Shown: piece by piece, positions 1 to 4,938 of the stretch | Position numbering within the stretch: the stretch's first letter is position 1 | Layout of the letters: each line of letters opens with the position of its first letter | Assembly (NCBI GenBank): GCA_017549745.1 | Contig: JAFYUA010000070.1 | Coordinates: 1-6,013, forward strand | Direction of reading: 5' to 3' | Source: Clostridia bacterium | Lineage (GTDB): Bacteria; Bacillota; Clostridia; UMGS1810 | DNA: 6,013 bases | Position numbers and translations under genes: made by a program | The notes under the pieces: generated by a model | Databases searched by the model: none | Seen by the model: only the letters and a program-made list of their open reading frames with translations | What the model was told of the DNA's origin: nothing

Positions 1-77
1 CGGGACCACGAATCGGATATATGGCTCTGGAACTGGTAAAAATTTTTATCCAGCCAGGAAAAGGAATAGAACAATGA
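1..77 (+). CDS. C-terminal tail of an unidentified upstream protein (partial)
   Basis: Frame 3 is open from the left edge and ends at TGA 75-77, giving 24 residues that finish VKIFIQPGKGIEQ. The tail is hydrophobic then basic, which reads like real protein. Frame 2 is also open to the left edge, but its translation there (rich in R, N, G, T) looks less natural. The stop overlaps the start of the next gene in an ATGA arrangement (74-77), typical of translationally coupled genes in one operon. Too little is visible to name a family, and the call rests mainly on this overlap and on the good ribosome binding site inside it. Confidence 0.5.
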   Translation, partial: GPRIGYMALELVKIFIQPGKGIEQ

Positions 78-313
78 CCTTTTCTAAATTCTTAAAAATC
101 CTTTTGCCATTAGTTATTTTTATCTCTATTTTTTTTGCCGGAATATGCTTTGGAACAGAACGCTTTTCTATATCACAGATTTTTCATGAAGAGCAGGCAA
201 CTCTCAGGCAGGAGTATATCCAAAAATTCCGTCAGGGCATGGAAAACACTCTGAGCAATGTCTACATAATGGATGAAAACGGCAACAAAAGAAAGGTTGA
301 AAAGAAGAAATAA
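74..313 (+). CDS. Small predicted membrane-anchored protein, function unknown
   Basis: This 79-residue protein has a short basic N-terminus (Lys5, Lys8) followed by one strongly hydrophobic segment at about residues 7-27, best read as an uncleaved signal anchor. A polar, probably helical stretch follows (about 35-62, rich in E, Q, R, K), and the C-terminus is very basic, ending VEKKK. The orientation, N-in with the soluble part outside, is inferred. Cys25 lies at the end of the hydrophobic segment, but the preceding residues AGI do not make a convincing lipobox. The start at 74 is supported by AAAAGGA at 59-65, eight bases upstream, and by the ATGA overlap with the previous reading frame. I do not recognise the family. 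It probably belongs to the same operon as the truncated upstream gene. Confidence 0.6.
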   Translation: MTFSKFLKILLPLVIFISIFFAGICFGTERFSISQIFHEEQATLRQEYIQKFRQGMENTLSNVYIMDENGNKRKVEKKK

Positions 314-380
314 TTTTATTTTTGAATGGGCAGATTGTCTTTTCAGAAAGCTAATAACATACTTTGTGGGGAGTGGTAGT

Positions 381-860
381 GTGAACATCAAAATAATTCC
401 ATGCGAGAAAACTCATATCGAAGATGCAATAGAGTTGGCATATCTTTCATGGCAACCAATATATGATTATTATCGTGAAACACTTGGCGAAAAAATGTTT
501 GATATCTTATATAAAGATTGGAAAGAGCAAAAGCGCCAACGCATTTATAATGGACTTACATCGGGGCGGGGCTATATTGCTTTGGCCGATGGTCAACCTG
601 CAGGCTTTATTTTTTATGTGATTGATGATGCCAAAAAGGTAGGAGCCGTTGAGGAAAATGCAGTTAATCCAAAATTCCGAGGCCTTGGAATAGCACAGAA
701 AATGTATGATTTTGTGTTTGATAAAATACGGCAGGAGGGGATGGTTTGTGCTATGGTTTCAACAGGGTTGGATGAGGCACATGCACCTGCAAGGCGCGCT
801 TATGAAAAAGCAGGATTTGACAGGTCTCTGGAAAGCGTAAGGTATTACAGAGAACTTTAA
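381..860 (+). CDS. GNAT-family N-acetyltransferase
   Basis: The product is a 159-residue GCN5-related N-acetyltransferase, a cytoplasmic enzyme that moves an acetyl group from acetyl-CoA to an amine. The acetyl-CoA pyrophosphate-binding motif is clear at about residues 96-106 (NPKFRGLGIAQ; R100-x-x-G103-x-A105), preceded by the core strand EENAV. The motif B helix and turn, ARRAYEKAGF, lies at 137-146. The N-terminal half (IEDAIELAYLSWQPIYDYY) is typical of the substrate-side helices, but the substrate cannot be read from sequence. The frame is open back to 273, which would add 36 residues overlapping the previous gene. I chose GTG at 381 because GGGGAG lies at 368-373, seven bases upstream, and the resulting length suits a single-domain GNAT. 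The acceptor could be a small molecule or a protein N-terminus. Confidence 0.88.
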   Translation: MNIKIIPCEKTHIEDAIELAYLSWQPIYDYYRETLGEKMFDILYKDWKEQKRQRIYNGLTSGRGYIALADGQPAGFIFYVIDDAKKVGAVEENAVNPKFRGLGIAQKMYDFVFDKIRQEGMVCAMVSTGLDEAHAPARRAYEKAGFDRSLESVRYYREL

Positions 861-890
861 CACATATATTTTGGGAGGAAATGAAAAATC

Positions 891-1712
891 ATGCAAAAAT
901 TTTCGGGCATTCTTCTTTGCACTGATCTTGATGGTACTTTGCTCAGAGAAGATGGGTCTATTTCAAAGCAAAATATTGATGCTATTGAATATTTCAAAGC
1001 GGAGGGTGGCCTCTTCACCTTTATCACAGGTCGTATGCCGTGCTTTGTGGATGATATCTACAATGCAACCAACCCCAACTGTCCCTTTGGCTGTATAAAC
1101 GGTGGAGGCATATATGACTATGAAAATCAGGAGTATATATGGTCTGTGACGCTGCCCGATGCTGTGCTTGAGATTGTAGAATGTGTTGACATAAATCTTC
1201 CAGAGATTGGTATTCAGATTAACACGCTTGGTAATATATATTCTTCTAAAGATAATGATGCAATGGTGGAGTTTCGCAAAAGAACAAATCTCAAAAAGAA
1301 TCTCTGCAATTACCACAACATACAAGAACCAATAGCAAAAGTGCTTTTTTGTGATGAAAATGAAGAAAATATAAATTGCGTAAAAGAGCTTCTTGACAGC
1401 CATCCTTTAGCCGATAAGTTCAATTTTATACGCTCGGAAAAAACGCTGTATGAAATTCTGCCAAAGGGCATCAGCAAGGGTACTGCACTTTTGAAGCTGG
1501 TGCAGCATCTGGGGCTTGATATGAGCAAAACTGTTGCCATTGGTGACTACAACAATGACATCGAGATGCTGCGTACTGCGGGAGTGGGTGTGGCGGTGGC
1601 AAATGCCTGCATTGAGGCAAAAAAAGCAGCTGATTTTGTGACTGTGAGCAACGAGGAGCACGCAATTGCTGCTGTGATTGATTGTATTGATAGAGGATGT
1701 TTTAGGCACTAA
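891..1712 (+). CDS. Cof-type HAD-superfamily hydrolase (HAD-IIB sugar-phosphate phosphatase)
   Basis: This 273-residue protein has the full haloacid dehalogenase phosphatase signature. Motif I is TDLDGTL at 11-17 (nucleophile Asp12, acid/base Asp14). Motif II is FITGR (Thr46). The motif III lysine is in PKGISKG (about Lys196), and motif IV is GDYNNDIEM at 218-226 (Asp219, Asp223). The middle region, about 85-185, is the C2B cap that gives substrate choice in this subfamily. Family members are cytoplasmic, Mg2+-dependent, and usually remove phosphate from sugar phosphates or cofactors such as FMN or PLP. The substrate here is not predictable. GGGAGGA at 873-879 lies about 11 bases before ATG 891, a slightly long spacing. 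An ATG at 881 is in another frame and too close. The gene follows the acetyltransferase by 30 bases and probably shares its transcript. Its stop codon merges into a strong terminator. Confidence 0.92.
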   Translation: MQKFSGILLCTDLDGTLLREDGSISKQNIDAIEYFKAEGGLFTFITGRMPCFVDDIYNATNPNCPFGCINGGGIYDYENQEYIWSVTLPDAVLEIVECVDINLPEIGIQINTLGNIYSSKDNDAMVEFRKRTNLKKNLCNYHNIQEPIAKVLFCDENEENINCVKELLDSHPLADKFNFIRSEKTLYEILPKGISKGTALLKLVQHLGLDMSKTVAIGDYNNDIEMLRTAGVGVAVANACIEAKKAADFVTVSNEEHAIAAVIDCIDRGCFRH

Positions 1713-1748
1713 AAAAATCAGGGAAAATTTATTTTCTCTGATTTTTTT
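1711..1748. terminator. Bidirectional intrinsic terminator between convergent genes
   Basis: Bases 1711-1727 pair with 1732-1748 to make a 17-bp stem with a four-base loop (TTTA). All pairs are Watson-Crick on the + strand RNA except one G-U (1722/1737), which becomes a C-A mismatch in the - strand RNA. The stem is flanked by seven A on the left and seven T on the right, so either transcript ends in a U-run. It sits in the 45-base gap between the converging HAD hydrolase and dehydrogenase genes and starts inside the HAD stop codon. Confidence 0.9.
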
Positions 1749-1757
1749 AGTGGAGTA

Positions 1758-2996
1758 TTAAAATTTATTCAGAAGATATTTTTCTGCATCAGTGCACCAA
1801 AGTCCGTTGTTGGCTTTTACAATTTCATCAAGCGCCTTAAATCTTGAATCGGATTCGCCTAATTTTTCAAAGTCGGCAATGGCGGTGAGAGGAAGCTCAA
1901 TGTGAGTGTATATGAGCTTTTTGCCGCCGGCAATTTTGGGCAGATTTATGGTTGTGTCAATTGCTGCATCAATTCCGCCAATGTGAGTTATCATGACGGC
2001 GGGATTTATTTTATTGTGACCGATGAGGTCTACAATATCTCTCATATCCTCGGGTGTGCTGCCGCTTGTGCCTGTGACATGATGCTGTGCATAGTGAACA
2101 TTGTAGAAATTGAAGTTTGCACTGAAGTTCTTGTCAAGAGGACCTGCAAAAAAGTTGAGTGCGCCATCAAATCCCAGAATGGAATCACCCAATTCCACCA
2201 CGGCAGGAACAGGTGCATATACAAACACATCATCAAATCCTGCTCTGCCCGAAAGGGCAATTAGCTCATCTTTGTCGGTGCTGCTTGTGAAAATAAGCTC
2301 AATGCCGTCTTTGGCGGCTTCTTTGGCCGAGAAGATTGCCGAAGCACGCTCAAGGCGTGATGTGTCCACATCGGTCACCACAACCACAGATGGTTTGGGG
2401 CTCCCGTGAAGAGCAATGTCGATTGCCACAAGCCCCATGGGTCCGCAGCCGGCAAGAATTGCTACTTTGCCGCCGTCTTTTATGCCCATGATGTGCTCGT
2501 AGCTTTGGTCAAGATGGAAAGCGGCTTTGTAGCCCCTTATCACGCATGATGCCGGTTCAATGAGAGAACCGTTGAAATATGAATCGCTGTTTATCTTTAT
2601 GAGAAAATCGTTGTCGAGAATGTGCTCGTAGACTATGGAATATGTAGACACACCGCCTATATCCTCAAAAGAGTATCCCACAGTCTCCGGACCTCCCAGA
2701 TAGGAAAGCACAGGCGGCATGGCAACCTTGTCGCCTATGGCAAATTTATGTTTCCATTTGTCGCCAACTTCAACAACCTCTGCGCAGAATTCGTGGCCGA
2801 TAATAACGGGATGCTCTGCCACATTTTCAGGAACACGCAGGTGCTTTGCTCCCTGGAGAATGGTTTTGTGTGTAGACATGCACACACTGTCAGAAATTAT
2901 TTTAATCAGGATTTCTCCTGATGTAATGGGGCGGAGCTCAAATTCTTCGAGTCTGACATCATTTGCCCCATAAAGGCGTGCTGCTCTTGTTTTCAT
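1758..2996 (-). CDS. Zinc-dependent medium-chain dehydrogenase, L-sorbose-1-phosphate reductase (SorE/YggP) type
   Basis: This 412-residue NAD(P)-dependent alcohol/polyol dehydrogenase has an N-terminal GroES-like catalytic domain (about 1-160), with expected catalytic zinc ligands Cys39 (DSVCMSTHK), His68-Glu69 (VIIGHEF) and Glu147 (LIEPASCVI). A Rossmann domain follows, with AGCGPMG at 182-188 and the acidic end of strand beta-2 at VVVVTDVD (Asp209). It is longer than the usual 340-350 residues. The C-terminal extension (about 365-412) and the motifs GHEFCAEV, YSFEDIGG, NFFAGP, NVHYAQHHVTGTSG and GGKKLIYT resemble SorE of the Klebsiella sorbose operon and E. coli YggP. SorE reduces L-sorbose-1-phosphate to D-glucitol-6-phosphate. 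The true substrate here may be another ketose or polyol phosphate. The four-cysteine structural zinc lobe of classical alcohol dehydrogenases is absent. It is the second gene of the aldolase operon. Confidence 0.87.
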   Translation of the reverse strand: MKTRAARLYGANDVRLEEFELRPITSGEILIKIISDSVCMSTHKTILQGAKHLRVPENVAEHPVIIGHEFCAEVVEVGDKWKHKFAIGDKVAMPPVLSYLGGPETVGYSFEDIGGVSTYSIVYEHILDNDFLIKINSDSYFNGSLIEPASCVIRGYKAAFHLDQSYEHIMGIKDGGKVAILAGCGPMGLVAIDIALHGSPKPSVVVVTDVDTSRLERASAIFSAKEAAKDGIELIFTSSTDKDELIALSGRAGFDDVFVYAPVPAVVELGDSILGFDGALNFFAGPLDKNFSANFNFYNVHYAQHHVTGTSGSTPEDMRDIVDLIGHNKINPAVMITHIGGIDAAIDTTINLPKIAGGKKLIYTHIELPLTAIADFEKLGESDSRFKALDEIVKANNGLWCTDAEKYLLNKF

Positions 2997-3006
2997 ATTG
3001 TCACCT
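2997..3006 (-). promoter_or_regulatory. Ribosome binding site abutting the aldolase stop codon
   Basis: Read on the - strand, the aldolase stop TGA (3008-3006) is followed by GGTGA and then CAAT before the ATG of the dehydrogenase, so the Shine-Dalgarno-like GAGGTGA shares bases with the stop codon. Only nine bases separate the two genes. Ribosomes ending on the aldolase message would be well placed to start the dehydrogenase, consistent with coupled translation and one operon. Confidence 0.7.
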
Positions 3007-3875
3007 CATATTCTTCCGGCACTGCCGAATGTTCTAAGTTTTTCCCTCACTACTTCCTTCATCATCCCAATTGCATCTTCATACACCAAAAACGGCCATG
3101 TTGAAGGGTTGGTTATATTGTTCAAAGTTGTTTTGAGACCTTGATTGAGAGCATAAAGCACATCGGAATATATGTTTATCTTTGTGATACCATTGTGAAT
3201 TGCATTTTGCATCTGCTCGTTGGGAGTTCCGCTTCCGCCATGAAGAACAAGAGGCCTGTCACAAACCTCGGTTATTTCTTTGAGGCGGTCAATTCTGAGT
3301 TCGGGTGTTTTTTGATACACTCCGTGTGAAGTGCCGATTGCCACTGCAAGAGCGTCAACATCGGTAATATCCACAAACTTTGCCACTTCGTCAGGCACGG
3401 TTAAGCTTTCGCCGGGGTCGGTGTCTGTGCCCGTCTCGCTGATGCTTCCCACGCTGGCATTTCCCACATGCCCGAGTTCTGCTTCCACGGTGATTCCTTT
3501 TTTGTGAGCATATTCTGTGACAAGGCGGGTGTTTTTGGCGTTTTCTTCAAACGGAAGAACAGAACCGTCATACATGACTGAGCTATACCCGTTGTCACAA
3601 CCATACTTGATAAAATCGATATCGGTTGCATGGTCCATATGCAGGCAAATCGGTATTTTGAAAAAGGAAGATGCGCCATTTATCATCGACGAAAGCAGTT
3701 GCAGATTTCTCCCCTGGGTATCTACCCCCAGCGTCATAAGAAGGGCAGGAGATTTTTCCTCTTCACAGGTTTCCAAAATGGCTTTCATCATTTCATAATT
3801 GCTCACATCAAATGCGGGAATTGCGTATTTATTCTTTTTGGCATCTGAGAGCATTTCTTTTAGAGTGACTAACAT
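3006..3875 (-). CDS. Class II (zinc-dependent) ketose-bisphosphate aldolase
   Basis: This 289-residue TIM-barrel enzyme belongs to the fructose/tagatose-bisphosphate aldolase class II family, which reversibly splits a ketose phosphate into dihydroxyacetone phosphate and an aldehyde. The expected residues are present: LHMDHA at 78-83 (catalytic Asp81, zinc ligand His82), EAELGHVG at 131-138 (Glu133), GTSHGVY at 181-187 (zinc ligand His184) and LHGGSG at 211-216 (zinc ligand His212). The phosphate-site strand reads KINIYSD (232-238), whereas many fructose-bisphosphate aldolases have NIDTD. With the operon context, this suggests a peripheral sugar pathway (GatY/KbaY/IolJ-like) rather than central glycolysis. 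The length is normal. ATG at 3875 has AAGGAG at 3891-3886, ten bases upstream. It is the first gene of a two-gene operon with the SorE-like dehydrogenase and faces away from the SorC regulator. The exact substrate is not determinable. Confidence 0.92.
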   Translation of the reverse strand: MLVTLKEMLSDAKKNKYAIPAFDVSNYEMMKAILETCEEEKSPALLMTLGVDTQGRNLQLLSSMINGASSFFKIPICLHMDHATDIDFIKYGCDNGYSSVMYDGSVLPFEENAKNTRLVTEYAHKKGITVEAELGHVGNASVGSISETGTDTDPGESLTVPDEVAKFVDITDVDALAVAIGTSHGVYQKTPELRIDRLKEITEVCDRPLVLHGGSGTPNEQMQNAIHNGITKINIYSDVLYALNQGLKTTLNNITNPSTWPFLVYEDAIGMMKEVVREKLRTFGSAGRI

Positions 3876-3906
3876 GTTTTTATTGCTCCTTTCAATATAA
3901 TGTAAT

Positions 3907-3935
3907 ATTATACCTCAACATTTAACATTTGTCAA
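3907..3935 (-). promoter_or_regulatory. Consensus sigma-A promoter of the aldolase-dehydrogenase operon
   Basis: On the - strand, TTGACA (3935-3930) is followed by a 17-base spacer and TATAAT (3912-3907), a perfect match to the vegetative consensus. Transcription should begin near 3900, leaving a leader of about 25 bases with AAGGAG at 3891-3886. The whole spacer and the -35 box lie within the operator palindrome, so a bound protein would block polymerase. A promoter this strong would need a repressor to avoid constant expression. Confidence 0.9.
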
Positions 3936-3955
3936 TTACAAATGTTAAATGTTGA
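3915..3955. promoter_or_regulatory. Operator: perfect 18-bp inverted repeat built from four heptamers
   Basis: The left arm 3915-3932 (TCAACATTTAACATTTGT) is the exact reverse complement of the right arm 3938-3955, separated by five bases (CAATT). Inside each arm a heptamer is repeated in tandem: AACATTT at 3917-3923 and 3924-3930, and AAATGTT at 3940-3946 and 3947-3953. The element lies between two divergent promoters and touches both. It is most likely the binding site of the adjacent SorC-family protein. Family members bind as tetramers, which suits four half-elements. The assignment to this protein is inferred from position only. Confidence 0.85.
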
Positions 3956-3980
3956 CTTGGGCATGAAACGGTGATATAAT
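3952..3980 (+). promoter_or_regulatory. Sigma-A promoter of the SorC regulator-glutamine synthetase operon
   Basis: TTGACT (3952-3957) and TATAAT (3975-3980) are separated by 17 bases, and TGA immediately before the -10 box gives an extended -10 (TGn). The first four bases of the -35 box are the end of the operator palindrome, so the regulator could repress itself. Transcription should start near 3987. The transcript would carry AAGGTGG at 3996-4002, six bases before ATG 4009. Confidence 0.88.
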
Positions 3981-4008
3981 TAGTAATAAATTGAAAAGGT
4001 GGTGTGAT

Positions 4009-4923
4009 ATGGAACTTCACAAAAAACAAATGCACGAAGCTGCGATTTTGTATTATGAAAAAAAACAAACACAGAACGAAATCGCACAGACAATGGGTCT
4101 GTCTCGTCAGACAGTTTCCAAAATGTTGAATGATGCAATAAAAGAAAAAATTGTGGAAATTAAAATATATAATCCCGATATCACATGTAGTGATTTTGAA
4201 AAGGAGATTGCCGACAGGTTTCAGGTGCAAAATGCGATTGTGTGCCCGGTAAGCAATTCTGATGAGAGCCTTTGCCGATTGATGGCGGTGAAAAAAGCTG
4301 CCTCTTATATCAAATCTGTTATAGATAAAGGCAATAAAAAAATTGCAATTTCATGGGGCCGCACAGTCCGCATGATTGTAGACGAAATGGAAAAATGCAA
4401 TGGCGAGGGCAATGTCGTATTTCCGCTTTTTGGTGCAACCGACCAGGAACAGGACTGCTTTTTGTCGAATGAGATTGCAAGGAGCTTTGCAGATAAGACG
4501 GGCGCCGAATTAAAATATGCATGGTTTCCATACAAGCCCGACAGCATAGCTGATTGCGAGCTTTTGAAAAAGACATCATATTATCAAAAGCTCACCGCAT
4601 TGTGGGATAACATCGATGTTGCAATAGTAGGCATAGGCAACAAAGACATAATTCGCATCTTTGGCAAGATATTTGGCTATAGCGAAAAGTGCGTGTCGGC
4701 AGTTGGTGACATTTCAACTCATTTTTTCAATGAAGAGGGAGAATTTGTGGAGCTGTATGAAAACACGCTGTGTGCATCGGTTGAAAACCTGAAAAATGCT
4801 TCGCAGGTGATAGCTGTTGCAAGTGGTGATGATAAGGTTGAAGCAATCATAAGCGCACTTCATACAGGGGTTATTGACACTTTAATTACTGATGAATACA
4901 CTGCGCGTAAAATATTAGATTAA
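4009..4923 (+). CDS. SorC-family sugar-phosphate-responsive transcriptional regulator
   Basis: The product is a 304-residue DNA-binding regulator. The N-terminal helix-turn-helix is at about residues 20-41 (QTQNEIAQTMGLSRQTVSKM), where LSRQTVSKM is the recognition helix. The rest (about 58-304) matches the SorC sugar-binding domain, which shares the sugar-phosphate isomerase-like fold: SWGRTV at 115-120, VAIVGIG at 204-210, AVGDISTHFFNEEG at 231-244 and HTGVIDTLITDE near 285-296. Family members such as Klebsiella SorC, Bacillus CggR and DeoR sense a phosphorylated sugar that alters DNA binding. The frame is open to a TTG at 3991, but that codon precedes the ribosome binding site AAGGTGG (3996-4002), so ATG 4009 is preferred. 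It is divergent from the aldolase operon, next to a matching palindrome, and 15 bases upstream of a glutamine-synthetase-like gene. Repressor action is likely but activation cannot be excluded. Confidence 0.92.
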   Translation: MELHKKQMHEAAILYYEKKQTQNEIAQTMGLSRQTVSKMLNDAIKEKIVEIKIYNPDITCSDFEKEIADRFQVQNAIVCPVSNSDESLCRLMAVKKAASYIKSVIDKGNKKIAISWGRTVRMIVDEMEKCNGEGNVVFPLFGATDQEQDCFLSNEIARSFADKTGAELKYAWFPYKPDSIADCELLKKTSYYQKLTALWDNIDVAIVGIGNKDIIRIFGKIFGYSEKCVSAVGDISTHFFNEEGEFVELYENTLCASVENLKNASQVIAVASGDDKVEAIISALHTGVIDTLITDEYTARKILD

Positions 4924-4938
4924 AAGGAGAGAAGAAAA

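Noticed and set aside
139..151. Lipoprotein signal in the small membrane protein (Cys25)
   Set aside because: The residues before the cysteine (AGI) do not fit a lipobox, which needs a small residue just before Cys.
335..363. Possible promoter TTGTCT-17-CATACT before the acetyltransferase
   Set aside because: The boxes match consensus poorly (3/6 and 4/6), and the predicted start would fall in or right beside the ribosome binding site of GTG 381.
273..380. Longer N-terminus for the acetyltransferase, starting at 273
   Set aside because: It would overlap the preceding gene by 41 bases, adds a segment unlike GNAT proteins, and ignores the good GGGGAG site placed seven bases before GTG 381.
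871..1098. Alternative + strand reading frames at 871 and ATG 881 over the HAD gene
   Set aside because: They run out of frame across the conserved TDLDGT region, and the ATG at 881 is only two bases from the Shine-Dalgarno sequence.
963..1709. Several - strand open frames opposite the HAD hydrolase
   Set aside because: They show no family-like composition and lie opposite a gene with full HAD motifs.
3896..3912. Small palindrome TATAAT-5-ATTATA around the aldolase -10 box, possibly a second promoter facing right
   Set aside because: It is largely explained by A/T-rich promoter sequence. No suitable -35 lies 17 bases upstream on the + strand, and a good dedicated + strand promoter already exists at 3952-3980.
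3962..3976. Possible catabolite-response (cre) site, ATGAAACGGTGATAT
   Set aside because: It resembles the cre core, but the spacing between TG and CG is one base short of the consensus and the right half does not match.
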